DNA from: a bacterium HR37
GTDB lineage: Bacteria; Desulfobacterota_D; UBA1144; Nemesobacterales; CSP1-2
Length of the DNA stretch: 64,000 nucleotides
Direction of reading: 5' to 3'
Assembly (NCBI GenBank): GCA_002898375.1
Contig: BEIN01000008.1
Location: forward strand, 36,453 to 100,452
The notes below the pieces were generated by a model that worked only from the letters and a program-made list of their open reading frames with translations, was not told the DNA's origin and did no database searches. How positions within the stretch are numbered: the stretch's first letter is position 1; the number at the start of each line of letters is the position of its first letter. Position numbers and translations under genes: made by a program. This document shows positions 33,697 through 42,908 of the stretch, one piece after another.

Positions 33697-34940
33697 TAAT
33701 CGAAGGTGGTTATAGGCTGGAAGGCGAGGTTACAATAAGTGGGGCAAAGAACGCCGTGCTTCCACTTATGGCTGCCTGTATCCTTACAGAAGGGAAAAAC
33801 ACCTTTACCAACGTTCCAGACCTAGCCGATGTACGAACCATGTCAAAGCTCCTTAGGATACTGGGAGCGGAGGTAGAATTTGAAGATGGGGTTCTTTATG
33901 TTGATACCTCAAAACTCAGCAACTGGATTGCTCCATATGAGCTTGTAAAAACAATGCGTGCATCGGTGCTTGTTCTGGGACCCCTTACAGCAAGGTTTGG
34001 ACGCTCAAGGGTTTCGCTTCCGGGAGGGTGTGCAATTGGGGAAAGGCCGATTGACCAGCATCTTAAGGGCCTTGGTTTGCTTGGAGCAAAGATACATATA
34101 GAAGAAGGTTATATAGAGACATTTGCTTCCAGACTACGAGGTAACATAATCCCATTTGACATATCAACTGTCACAGGTACCGAGAACATAATGTTAGCAG
34201 CGGTGCTTGCTGAAGGTGATACAATGATACTAAATGCTGCCTGTGAACCGGAGGTTGTAGAGCTTGCAAATGTTTTAAATAAAATGGGGGCAAGAATAAA
34301 GGGGGCGGGAACGGATATAATTACAATAAAAGGGGTGGATAGGCTTTACCCGATAGATGGATATCAAATTATGCCAGATAGAATAGAAACAGGAACCTTT
34401 ATGGTTGCCTCAGCCCTTACAAAAGGAGATATTCTAATCAAAGGGTGCAGGTTTGAAAATGTAGGGGCAGTCGTTGGGAAACTACTTGAAGCAGGGGTAG
34501 ATATATCACTTGTAGACGGTGGTATAAGGGTAAAAGGTAGCGACAGGGTAAAGAGTATCGACATCACCACCCTTCCCTATCCGGGTTTTCCCACTGATAT
34601 GCAGGCACAGATGATGACCCTTATGAGTATTGCAGATGGGCTAAGTGTTATTACTGAAACGATATTCCCCCAGAGGTTTATGCATGCAGGAGAGTTAAGA
34701 AGGATGGGAGCAGAGATAAAGCTTGTGGGAAGCAGTGCAGTGGTAAAGGGTGTACCCTACCTAAGCGGTGCACCAGTTATGGCAAGTGACCTCAGAGCAA
34801 GTGCATCGCTTGTTTTAGCGGGGCTTGCAGCCCGAGGCAAAACCCAGATATCCAGGGTCTACCACCTGGATCGAGGCTACGAAAAACTTGATAAGAAACT
34901 GGAGAGCTTAGGAGCAAGGATCTGGAGAGAATCGGAGTGA
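33684..34940 (+). CDS. murA: UDP-N-acetylglucosamine 1-carboxyvinyltransferase
   Basis: The catalytic lysine lies in [13 protein letters not shown] and the PEP-adduct cysteine in [13 protein letters not shown], the fosfomycin-sensitive Cys form. The fold is complete at 418 residues. It carries out the first committed step of peptidoglycan synthesis in the cytoplasm. It overlaps both neighbours, giving a tightly coupled prmC-murA-hisG operon. Confidence 0.97.
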   Translation: MDKIIIEGGYRLEGEVTISGAKNAVLPLMAACILTEGKNTFTNVPDLADVRTMSKLLRILGAEVEFEDGVLYVDTSKLSNWIAPYELVKTMRASVLVLGPLTARFGRSRVSLPGGCAIGERPIDQHLKGLGLLGAKIHIEEGYIETFASRLRGNIIPFDISTVTGTENIMLAAVLAEGDTMILNAACEPEVVELANVLNKMGARIKGAGTDIITIKGVDRLYPIDGYQIMPDRIETGTFMVASALTKGDILIKGCRFENVGAVVGKLLEAGVDISLVDGGIRVKGSDRVKSIDITTLPYPGFPTDMQAQMMTLMSIADGLSVITETIFPQRFMHAGELRRMGAEIKLVGSSAVVKGVPYLSGAPVMASDLRASASLVLAGLAARGKTQISRVYHLDRGYEKLDKKLESLGARIWRESE

Positions 34941-35560
34941 TTACAGTTGCAATATCACGTGGAAGGCTTTTAAAGGAAACTGTAGAGCTATTAAAAAGAG
35001 CAGGGTTTTCTGCTGCTGGAATTTCAAATGGTTCCAGAAAGCTTATCTTTGAGTATCCAAAAGAGGGATTAAAGGTTTTAATTGTTCGCCCAAGCGACGT
35101 TCCTTCCTACGTGGAATACGGAGCATCAGATTGCGGGATAGTGGGAAGGGACACCCTTCTTGAGGAAAAACATGACCTCTACGAACCCCTAGACCTAAAG
35201 ATTGGTAGGTGCAAACTTGTGGTTGCAGCCCCCAGTGGGTTCAGTCTTACCTCAGAGAGAATTATAAAGGTAGCGACTAAATACCCAAGGATCGCACATA
35301 ACTACTTCACACAGAGGGGAATAAACGTAGAAATCGTCAAACTCTATGGCTCGGTTGAACTTGCACCCATAGTTGGGCTTTCAGATGTGGTGGTAGACCT
35401 TATGTCAACCGGAGAAACCCTTAGAAAAAACAACCTTGTTGTTTTAGAAACCATTGCAGAGATTACCGCAAAGCTTATAGTAAACAGGGTTAGCATGAAG
35501 GTAAAATCCCACGAGATAAAGGAATTTATAAGAAAACTAAAAGAGGTCCGTGAGTTCTAG
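34937..35560 (+). CDS. hisG: ATP phosphoribosyltransferase, short form
   Basis: At 207 residues this is the short HisG that needs HisZ as regulatory partner; HisZ is not in the window. Motifs include [37 protein letters not shown] and [16 protein letters not shown]. It performs the first step of histidine synthesis. The GTG start overlaps the murA stop (GTGA). Confidence 0.94.
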   Translation: MITVAISRGRLLKETVELLKRAGFSAAGISNGSRKLIFEYPKEGLKVLIVRPSDVPSYVEYGASDCGIVGRDTLLEEKHDLYEPLDLKIGRCKLVVAAPSGFSLTSERIIKVATKYPRIAHNYFTQRGINVEIVKLYGSVELAPIVGLSDVVVDLMSTGETLRKNNLVVLETIAEITAKLIVNRVSMKVKSHEIKEFIRKLKEVREF

Positions 35561-35640
35561 ATGCTAAACGGGATGTTTTTCCCCTAGATAATCGAATGAA
35601 ACCCCTTAATGCCAACCCCACTCTGACGGTCACAACTTAA

Positions 35641-36117
35641 ATGGAGTTATATATTAAAAACGTAGATCCCCAAACGATTCAAAGGGAACTTATAGAAATC
35701 TATAAAAGGGCCTACAAGGGATGGGAGGAGTACGCATACAGAATGGACAGAAGCATAAGAGACTACATAAAGTGGCTCAGAAAAAGGGCCCCAGAGGGCT
35801 TTCTCGTTGCATTTGTTGATGGAAAACCTGTGGGTTTCATAGCGGTTGACTATAACTGGATAGACTACTCAGGTGAGCCAATAGGTGAGATCCATGAGCT
35901 GGTAGTAGACCCGGAATTTCAAAACAGAGGGATAGGAAAAAGACTGCTTCTTGCAGGGCTGGATGTCCTTCAAAGAAAGGGTCATAAAAAATTCAAGTTA
36001 TGGGTGGGTAAAACAAACACAAAAGCACAATCACTCTACAAGGGATTTGGATTCCGTGAGGAAGAGCTCAGAAACAACTGGATACGAATGGTAAAAGAGG
36101 TAAACAACCTTAAATAA
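35641..36117 (+). CDS. GNAT-family acetyltransferase
   Basis: Single GNAT domain, 158 residues. The acetyl-CoA site is FQNRGIGKRLLLAGLD, preceded by IHELVVDPE and followed by TNTKAQSLYKGFGFREEE. Its 3' end overlaps the convergent M20 gene by 8 bp. The region between hisG and this gene (80 bp) holds nothing recognised. Confidence 0.85.
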   Translation: MELYIKNVDPQTIQRELIEIYKRAYKGWEEYAYRMDRSIRDYIKWLRKRAPEGFLVAFVDGKPVGFIAVDYNWIDYSGEPIGEIHELVVDPEFQNRGIGKRLLLAGLDVLQRKGHKKFKLWVGKTNTKAQSLYKGFGFREEELRNNWIRMVKEVNNLK

Positions 36118-37201
36118 ACTCACAAACCTCTTCTATGACAACACGAAGCACCCTAGCTGCAGCCTCAACCTCATTTAGATCCACATACTCCCACGGTGTA
36201 TGGGCTACAGAGAGTTTTCCGGGTCCAAATACTACACTTGGAATACCACTTAGAACCAGATAACCGGCATCTGTCCAGCTTTTTATTCCTCCAATTCTCG
36301 GCTCTTTGCCCAGAGCCCGGTAATATGCCTGCTTTAAAAGCTTAACAACAGGTTCATCTTCTTTAAGCTCAAAAGGCGGCTCAACATCCACAAACTCAGC
36401 CCTTACATCTTCACGTCTAAAAAGCTCAGATAACTCCCTTTTTGCCGCCTCCACATCCTGGCCTGGGAGAATACGGAAATCAACAAACAGCTCACATCTT
36501 TCAGGAACAAGAAGTACATCCCCCCCACCCTTTATCTCCATCACATTAAAACCACCTTTCCCGATCAAGGGATGATACCCATTTCTCACAAAACTTAGAT
36601 TCTCAAAAGCCTTTATGAGAGAAACCGCCTTGAGTATGGGGTTTTGACCTGTTTCAAACTCCCCTCCGTGAGCTGGTGTTCCCAATATCTCTATCTTAAC
36701 CTCAATAGATCCTACTTCAGCCGGACAGATGGCAAGGCCTGTTGGTTCAAGAACCACAGCCCCCCTTGCCCTTATCGCCTGAGGAAGAACCCTTGAGCCA
36801 AGCCCCTCCCTTTCCTCATCCACTGTAAAGGCAACCGCACAGTTGTTAAGCTCTATGCCATCCTCAATAGCCATTTCCAGGGCAATAAGGATAGCGGCAA
36901 TCCCCGCCTTGGTATCAACGCTTCCCCTACCATAAAGACGGTTTCCCTCCAGTCGTGGAGAGTACTGATCCGGGTGACCAAAAGCCGGAACGGTATCTAC
37001 GTGTGCGGAAAAAAGCACCTTTGGATCAGGGCAACCACTCCATATAAGGTTAAACCTGTTATCAACAACCATCTGCCTAAAAGGGGTTAACCCCAGACCC
37101 CTAAGACGTTCTTCAAGGTAGATTAGGATCTCCTGTTCATAACCACTTTCACTTCTTATAGATACAAGTCTAGAAAGCTCCTCACCCACATTTGTTACCA
37201 C
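36110..37201 (-). CDS. M20-family metallopeptidase (ArgE/DapE/LysK-like)
   Basis: Di-zinc site residues are visible: FSAHVDTVP, GRGSVDTKAGIAAIL, AFTVDEEREGLGS, VLEPTG and AHTPWEYVDLNE. All expected ligands are present, in a standard 363-residue chain with an inserted dimerisation domain. Substrate is uncertain; acetylornithine, acetyl-lysine or succinyl-DAP are the usual ones. Confidence 0.88.
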   Translation of the reverse strand: MVTNVGEELSRLVSIRSESGYEQEILIYLEERLRGLGLTPFRQMVVDNRFNLIWSGCPDPKVLFSAHVDTVPAFGHPDQYSPRLEGNRLYGRGSVDTKAGIAAILIALEMAIEDGIELNNCAVAFTVDEEREGLGSRVLPQAIRARGAVVLEPTGLAICPAEVGSIEVKIEILGTPAHGGEFETGQNPILKAVSLIKAFENLSFVRNGYHPLIGKGGFNVMEIKGGGDVLLVPERCELFVDFRILPGQDVEAAKRELSELFRREDVRAEFVDVEPPFELKEDEPVVKLLKQAYYRALGKEPRIGGIKSWTDAGYLVLSGIPSVVFGPGKLSVAHTPWEYVDLNEVEAAARVLRVVIEEVCEFI

Positions 37202-37327
37202 ATCTTCCCCCCTATTCTCTTGCTGTGAAAGTAGGAAACCTACAGGAAATTATAAACAAAGTCAATATATGGAATAAAAAGTATGCTATCCTTTTCCTAT
37301 AAATTCAAAACAGAGGAGAAAGTACAA

Positions 37328-38041
37328 ATGAAGAACCTCTATACAGTTTTTCTCTGTATTTTAGCCCTTATAACCAATACCACTCAGGCCCAACAGATTC
37401 AAAACACAACACAAAGAAGCACACTTGAGGTTACGGGAAAGGGAGAGGTAAAGGTAAAGCCAGATGTAGCATATCTAAGGCTTTCTGTAGAGACAACTTC
37501 CCCAAGAGCCTCAGAAGCAGTTTATCAAAACGCAGAGAAAATGAAAAAAGTAATTGACAAACTGGAATCCCTAATCGGAAAAGAAGATAAGATCTCAACC
37601 ACAGGATACAACCTCTCCCCTGTATACCAGTACGATGAAAAAACCAGGAGATCCGTTCTAACAGGATATAGGGTTCTAAACCAAGTAGAGATTGAAACCA
37701 GCAGACTGAATGACATTGGAAAGCTTATTGACTCTGCAATCAAATCAGGAGCAAACAGGGTAGAGAGTATAAGGTTTGATACGCATAAAAAAAACGATTA
37801 CAAGAAGCAAGCCCTTGTTAAAGCTGTAGATGAGGCAAGGGAGATAGCCAAAATAGTTGCCAGTGCAAGCGGGGTAAAGTTAGTAAAGATTATAAGAATT
37901 TCTCCCTCCTATGAATCCCCGATTCCGCTATACAAGGAGCTTTCTCTAGTAAGAGGTACTCCTTCCGAGATAAAAACCCCAATAGAGCCTGGTGAGGTTA
38001 CCATACAGGCAAGTGTCAGCATACTGTTTGAGATAGATTAA
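37328..38041 (+). CDS. SIMPL-domain (DUF541) periplasmic protein
   Basis: A signal peptide (MKNLYTVFLCILALITNTTQAQQ) precedes a SIMPL domain starting STLEVTGKGEVKVKPDVAYLRLSVETT and ending EPGEVTIQASVSILFEI. The start is ATG 37328 with a GAGGAGAAA site, not the track start. Family members such as YggE are periplasmic and linked to oxidative stress; the mechanism is unknown. Confidence 0.9.
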   Translation: MKNLYTVFLCILALITNTTQAQQIQNTTQRSTLEVTGKGEVKVKPDVAYLRLSVETTSPRASEAVYQNAEKMKKVIDKLESLIGKEDKISTTGYNLSPVYQYDEKTRRSVLTGYRVLNQVEIETSRLNDIGKLIDSAIKSGANRVESIRFDTHKKNDYKKQALVKAVDEAREIAKIVASASGVKLVKIIRISPSYESPIPLYKELSLVRGTPSEIKTPIEPGEVTIQASVSILFEID

Positions 38042-38066
38042 AGTCCTTAATATACCCTGCTATACT
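38038..38066 (+). promoter_or_regulatory. possible promoter for the PAP2 gene
   Basis: TTAAAG, 17 bp and TATACT lie just before the ATG at 38083. The -35 is weak, so read-through from the SIMPL gene may contribute. Confidence 0.35.
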
Positions 38067-38082
38067 CTAAAAGAGCACAAAT

Positions 38083-38856
38083 ATGAAAAGAAGAGTTTAC
38101 ATAGCCTTTTCCCTCATGCTCTTTCTACATGCTACCTGCGTAAAAGCAGAGGATAGTGAAGTATCCAAAGAAAGCCTCTCAGACTATTTTCTTAAAACCC
38201 TGCCCAAGAACCTGATAACTGAAACGAAAAGGAGCTTTTGGGGATGGAATCTTGTCCTTATTTTAGCAGGAGCAGGAACCGCTCTTGTTCTTTCCCAAAC
38301 CGATATTGACAAAAAGATTCAAGATGCACTTGGAGACCCAGAAAACATTTTTACAGAAATAGGATACATAGGAGGACACGGGATCACCGTATCCGGAATA
38401 GCAGCCTTAACCTACACACTTGGAAGGTTGACCGGTAATGAGAAAACTATAACAACGGGTAAAGCACTGATTGAAGCACAAATCCTGACGTTTAGCGTAA
38501 CGGGCATAACAAAGTTATCCAGCGGAAGAAAAAGGCCAAGTGGTGATAAAAGCCGCTTTTCTTCTTCTTTTCCATCTGGTCACGCATCGGCAAGTTTTGC
38601 CCTTGCTTCTGTAATTGACGTTATGTACGGTCATAAAATCGGTATTCCACTTTACGCATTTGCAGGGTTTATCGGGTTTTCACGCATTGTTGACAACGAA
38701 CATTTCCTATCAGATGTGCTATTTGGAGCTGTGCTTGGAACAGTTATCGGAAGAACGGCGGCAGGGTTTTACAAGAAAAAACAGAATATCAATATCTCCT
38801 TGCTTCCCTATACCACTGGAGACAATATAGGTTTATCCTTCGCTTTCATGTGGTAG
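38083..38856 (+). CDS. PAP2-family phosphatase, exported
   Basis: A signal peptide (YIAFSLMLFLHATCVKA) is followed by several hydrophobic segments and the full PAP2 signature: KLSSGRKRPSGDKSRF, SSFPSGHASASFA and SRIVDNEHFLSDVLFG. The enzyme should dephosphorylate a lipid pyrophosphate, for example undecaprenyl-PP or a lipid A phosphate, on the outer face of the membrane. Confidence 0.9.
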   Translation: MKRRVYIAFSLMLFLHATCVKAEDSEVSKESLSDYFLKTLPKNLITETKRSFWGWNLVLILAGAGTALVLSQTDIDKKIQDALGDPENIFTEIGYIGGHGITVSGIAALTYTLGRLTGNEKTITTGKALIEAQILTFSVTGITKLSSGRKRPSGDKSRFSSSFPSGHASASFALASVIDVMYGHKIGIPLYAFAGFIGFSRIVDNEHFLSDVLFGAVLGTVIGRTAAGFYKKKQNINISLLPYTTGDNIGLSFAFMW

Positions 38857-38879
38857 TAAAATTCCGTAACGGTTAAAAC

Positions 38880-40235
38880 TCAAATGAAACCTCTATCAAG
38901 TGTTCTATACTGGATAGCCTCCGATATGTGGTGAGATAAGACCTTTTCTGCTCCCTCAAGGTCCGCAATTGTTCTTGCAACCTTTAGAATTCTATCATAA
39001 GCCCTGGCACTTAGACCTAGTCTTTCTATAGCAATCTCAAGGAGCTTTAGTCCTGCCTCATCCGGTTTTGAGTACTTTCTGACAAGCCTTGTATTCATCT
39101 GGGCATTAGAGTAGATACCCGTACCAGAGAACCTGTTTTTTTGAATGCTACGAGCAAGGTTTACACGTTCTCTAATATTAAAAGAGCTCTCACCTCCAGC
39201 TTCATCCGTAAGCTCTTTGTACCTTACAGGGGAAACCTCTACATGTATATCAATTCTATCAAGAAGAGGACCTGACACCCTTGCCCTGTATCTTTGAATC
39301 TGAATTGGAGAACAAAGGCACTCCCTCTTAGGATCACCCAGATAGCCACACGGGCATGGATTCATAGCTGCAACCAGCATGAACCTTGCAGGATACGTAA
39401 CAGAGGTTGTTGCTCTTGAAATGGTTACCTTACCATCTTCAAGTGGTTGACGCATTACCTCAAGAACATTTCTCCTAAACTCAGGAAGCTCATCGAGAAA
39501 CAATACCCCATTGTGGGCAAGGCTTACCTCCCCGGGCCTAGGTATAGCTCCTCCACCTATAAGGCCAGCATCACTTATCGTATGGTGAGGTGACCTAAAA
39601 GGCCTTGTAACAACAAGGGAAGAGTGATCCGGTAAGAGACCGGCAACCGAGTATATCTTTGTTGTCTCCAGGGCTTCTTCAAAGCTCATATCAGGAAGTA
39701 TGGTTGTAAGTCTTCTAGCAAGCATGGTCTTTCCAGTTCCTGGCGAGCCTATCATGATAACGTTATGTCCCCCTGCTGCCGCAACCTCCAGAGCACGTTT
39801 TACGTGCTCCTGACCCTTTACCTCCTGAAAATCAACAGGGTACCGGCGGCTCTGATTGAAGATCCCATTTACATCCACAAATACAGGTAAAAGCTCTCTA
39901 AGCCCTGAAAAGAACTCAACCACTTCTGAGAGGGTCTCAACCGGTAAAACCTCAACACCATCAACCACCGCAGCCTCTTCTGCATTTTCTCTGGGAAGTA
40001 CTATCCCTTTGAGCCCTGAGTCTCTGGCACATATGGTTGAGACAAGTGCACCTTTTACAGGTTTTACCCTGCCATCCAGAGAAAGCTCCCCAATTACCAT
40101 ATACTCGTTTAGTTTATCGGTTTTAACAATACCAGTTGCAGCCAAAATGCCTATAGCAATTGGAACATCAAAAGCAGAACCCTCTTTATTAACTATTTCC
40201 ACTATATAGCTATCCAGGATGGTTTTATACCTCAA
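38880..40235 (-). CDS. YifB/ComM Mg-chelatase-like ATPase, N-terminus missing
   Basis: The AAA+ core is intact: [16 protein letters not shown], the Mg-chelatase segment [25 protein letters not shown] and [11 protein letters not shown]. Full-length relatives begin with about 80 further residues that open the Lon-like S5 domain. Here homology begins abruptly at [18 protein letters not shown] behind an improvised TTG start, with an in-frame stop just upstream. The adjacent DNA is insertion-sequence debris. The gene is probably a 5'-truncated remnant. Confidence 0.8.
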   Translation of the reverse strand: MRYKTILDSYIVEIVNKEGSAFDVPIAIGILAATGIVKTDKLNEYMVIGELSLDGRVKPVKGALVSTICARDSGLKGIVLPRENAEEAAVVDGVEVLPVETLSEVVEFFSGLRELLPVFVDVNGIFNQSRRYPVDFQEVKGQEHVKRALEVAAAGGHNVIMIGSPGTGKTMLARRLTTILPDMSFEEALETTKIYSVAGLLPDHSSLVVTRPFRSPHHTISDAGLIGGGAIPRPGEVSLAHNGVLFLDELPEFRRNVLEVMRQPLEDGKVTISRATTSVTYPARFMLVAAMNPCPCGYLGDPKRECLCSPIQIQRYRARVSGPLLDRIDIHVEVSPVRYKELTDEAGGESSFNIRERVNLARSIQKNRFSGTGIYSNAQMNTRLVRKYSKPDEAGLKLLEIAIERLGLSARAYDRILKVARTIADLEGAEKVLSHHISEAIQYRTLDRGFI

Positions 40236-40380
40236 TCTTTAATGAAGTATACATCAGAAAAAAAATCAAGTTTAATATAAACATGAAAACAATTCTATTG
40301 TTTTACCTCTACTGCTAATTCTTACTGTTCTCAATCATGCCATACCGTTTTCCCTATCTCACCTTCTTGAAAATAACAAG

Positions 40381-40580
40381 ATATTGACACTTCCACGGCT
40401 AAAGCAGGTGGGATTCCTCCTTCATTGTTTGGAGATTAGTCCAAACTCCAGAAGCTTTACTTCTATAAGATATATTGAACAACAAAGCAAAAGAGCTTAG
40501 AATCATGTCCTAGAGCGTAGCGAAGGAATAGTTACTCATCCAACCACTTAAGTAGTAGGCTTTCTAGATGATTTTCTGTA
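40381..40580 (+). pseudogene. IS200/IS605 remnant (TnpA tail and element end)
   Basis: The plus strand encodes SIRYIEQQSKRA then TAG (stop 40498-40500), a decayed copy of the TnpA C-terminus that carries the catalytic Tyr of the Y-I-x-x-Q motif. Downstream, CCACTTAAGTAGTAGGCTTTCTAG and a following GATTTTCTGTAAA match the element end at 63.65 kb, in inverse orientation. Upstream, CCACGGCTAAAGC resembles an IS605 end. Together these account for most of the 393-bp gap between yifB and the porin gene. Confidence 0.6.
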
Positions 40581-40628
40581 AATTTAGACAGGGTTTTATG
40601 CGGTAAAGCCTCAATTTACTCAATCAGG

Positions 40629-41978
40629 TTAAAAATAAGCTTGAAGTTGAGTCCTAAACACGTTTTGGTCAATTTTAGCACCATCCCTATCTTCCTCTCT
40701 AATGGAAGAGTAGCTAAACTGTAACTTCCATTTGTGGCTCTTTGAGAAGTAGAGATTAAGTCCAGGGGTAATCTCCCATTTACTATCTCTCCCATCCACA
40801 TCATCATCAAAATCTATAAGTGCAAATCTTCCTGCAACCTCTATAAACTCAGTAACCACAAAAAGGCCACCCTGAACTCTAAACCCTTGGTCTGTCGGGC
40901 TTGCAAACCCACCTTCATCTGGGTCTATATGCCTTAAGAAGTAATCTCCCTCAATGCTAAAAATCCAGTACCTGAAGTCAACATCGGCAGTAAAAGCAAT
41001 TACATCTGCTTCCGCATCACCCGTATCTATCACGTCTTTGCCGAATATCTCTTCAAATCTCTCATCTATATCGTTATCCGGGGTTTTTCTCCCAATATTG
41101 AGTCCTGGTATCGTTGCTACTGCTGCCCCAATAGCCAAAAGAGGCTTATCTTTTGGTCCAAAGTTCGGTTCCATGTTGTAATCTCCGCCCGTTGGGAATT
41201 GTCCTTGTTTATACTTTAACTCACCACAGCAGGGAGTAAATTGCACCCTCACAGCATAGAGAAGGTTAGAATCCACACTGATTCCGTTTCTTCCATCTCC
41301 ATTAAATACTCCGGCACCGTAAACAATATAGCTCCCAAGAGCTCCGTAAATTCCAGCACCTCTATCACGTCCGAAACGAAACTCATCATCTAAGATTGAC
41401 CTTTCTACAAGCTGAAGGGAAGAGCCAGAGTATAGCTGCTCTCTGGAGAAAGGAACCTTGTATTGACCTACCCTTGGAGCAAACATGGTGTTATAAGCAA
41501 CATCAAAGTAAAAATCTCTCAAAATTATGTCGTCTGTGGCCTCAACCTGCATGTAGTACAGGAACCAGGGTCTAAAGGCGTTCCCATTCCAAATTAACCT
41601 TAGCCTTCTTATATTGAAATTCGTGGCAGTATCTATATTTTCTGTATCATTTATAGAGAATTGAACCTGACTATACAGGTTCATTTTTATAGAAAAATTT
41701 CCATCTTTTGTCTTAAAGAAGAGACCATCTTTATAACCCACTTCACTTTTCTTCCACAAATCATCCTTTTCCTCTTCTTCTTTCTTTGTGGCTAGCTCCT
41801 CAATCTTTTTCCTGAGCTCCTCGATTTGCTTTTGGTTCCGCCTCTGGATTTCTTTTATCTGCTTTTTCAGGACTTCTATTTGCTCACTACGAGATTGTGC
41901 CTTAGAATCCACAGCAAAAAGCGTTATTACGAACACCGTAACAACTACCATTAAACTAATCCACAAAAAAATCCTCAT
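40629..41978 (-). CDS. OprP/OprO-type porin
   Basis: A signal peptide (IFLWISLMVVVTVFVITLFAVDSKAQS) is followed by a periplasmic coiled-coil (SEQIEVLKKQIKEIQRRNQKQIEELRKKI) and a beta-barrel with FNIRRLRLIWNG, FYFDVAYN and GQYKVPFSREQLYSG. The last residue is Phe, as required for barrel assembly. Relatives are anion-selective trimers, some phosphate-selective; selectivity here is unknown. It lies upstream of the ABC operon on the same strand but is separated by 174 bp. Confidence 0.88.
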   Translation of the reverse strand: MRIFLWISLMVVVTVFVITLFAVDSKAQSRSEQIEVLKKQIKEIQRRNQKQIEELRKKIEELATKKEEEEKDDLWKKSEVGYKDGLFFKTKDGNFSIKMNLYSQVQFSINDTENIDTATNFNIRRLRLIWNGNAFRPWFLYYMQVEATDDIILRDFYFDVAYNTMFAPRVGQYKVPFSREQLYSGSSLQLVERSILDDEFRFGRDRGAGIYGALGSYIVYGAGVFNGDGRNGISVDSNLLYAVRVQFTPCCGELKYKQGQFPTGGDYNMEPNFGPKDKPLLAIGAAVATIPGLNIGRKTPDNDIDERFEEIFGKDVIDTGDAEADVIAFTADVDFRYWIFSIEGDYFLRHIDPDEGGFASPTDQGFRVQGGLFVVTEFIEVAGRFALIDFDDDVDGRDSKWEITPGLNLYFSKSHKWKLQFSYSSIREEDRDGAKIDQNVFRTQLQAYF

Positions 41979-42103
41979 CTTTTTGATCCTCCTTTTCTTG
42001 ATTCTAGAATGGTAAGCACAAACAGCTTTGGAAGTTCCCCGGAATTTTTTTTTAATTCAGAGGGTTACAGTAGAATGTACTTCTTGATTGGTAGTATTTT
42101 AAG

Positions 42104-42121
42104 AGCAGGCTAAGGCCTACT
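42104..42121 (-). terminator. weak hairpin after the ABC operon
   Basis: A 7-bp stem (AGTAGGC with GCCTGCT, one wobble) and a CTTA loop lie about 30 bp after the permease stop. Only a short CTTAAAAT follows, so termination efficiency is doubtful. Confidence 0.35.
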
Positions 42122-42152
42122 AGATCACTAAGTAGGTCATTTGATACAAGCA

Positions 42153-42908
42153 TCAAGCTAATCCCCATCTTTCTCTGACTTTGTTCTCTACATTTGCAAA
42201 AATTAATCTATCCACCACTACCCCAATTACGATTATTACAATCATCACAGCTATAACCTGATTCATATCGTTTAGTTCCCGTCCCATCATGAGTAGATGT
42301 CCTAACCCCAGACTCACATAGAGAAGTTCCGCCGCCATAAGAGAGCGCCAAGCAAAAGACCACCCCTGTTTAAAACCGCTTATGATAGATGGAAGTGCCG
42401 CTGGTATAATAACCTTTGTGTATAGTTGAAGTCCCTTTGCTCCCATTGTTCTTGCCGCTCTTATGTAAATAGGAGGAACATTTTTCACCCCTGTATCAGC
42501 ACCAATTATGATTGAAAATAGAGACCCTAAAATAACAACCAGCAAAATCGCAGACTCGCTTAATCCAAACCAGAGAAGAGCAAGAGGAAGCCAGCATATG
42601 CTTGGAAGTGCCTGCAAACCTAGAACCAATGAACCGAAAGTTTCATCAAGCAATTTTACTCTCCCTATTAGAAGGCCTATCCCTAATCCAACCACTATTG
42701 AGAGTCCATACCCTATAAGAATCCTCTTCATGCTGATTAAAATACCAATTATGAAGGTCTTATCTTCAAACCCTGCAACAAGTGTCTTCAAAACACCAAC
42801 CGGTGATGGGAAAATATACTCTGGCCAGAGCCTTAGGGAATAAAGTCCCTGCCACAGTCCCGTGAGAATAAGATAAAAGAGAATTAATCTAGTTAATCTC
42901 CTACTCAT
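42153..42908 (-). CDS. ABC transporter permease (SsuC/TauC/NrtB family)
   Basis: Six hydrophobic segments and the ATPase-coupling loop AARTMGAKGLQLYTKVIIPAALPSIISGFKQG are typical of sulfonate/taurine/nitrate permeases. The start overlaps the ATPase stop by 4 bp. Inner-membrane channel of the three-gene importer. Confidence 0.9.
   Translation of the reverse strand: MSRRLTRLILFYLILTGLWQGLYSLRLWPEYIFPSPVGVLKTLVAGFEDKTFIIGILISMKRILIGYGLSIVVGLGIGLLIGRVKLLDETFGSLVLGLQALPSICWLPLALLWFGLSESAILLVVILGSLFSIIIGADTGVKNVPPIYIRAARTMGAKGLQLYTKVIIPAALPSIISGFKQGWSFAWRSLMAAELLYVSLGLGHLLMMGRELNDMNQVIAVMIVIIVIGVVVDRLIFANVENKVRERWGLA

Noticed and set aside
26949-40235. Gene-strand switch as evidence for the origin at 26.8 kb
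   Set aside because: Genes left of the site are mostly on the minus strand, as expected, but genes to the right are mixed, so strand bias alone neither supports nor refutes it.
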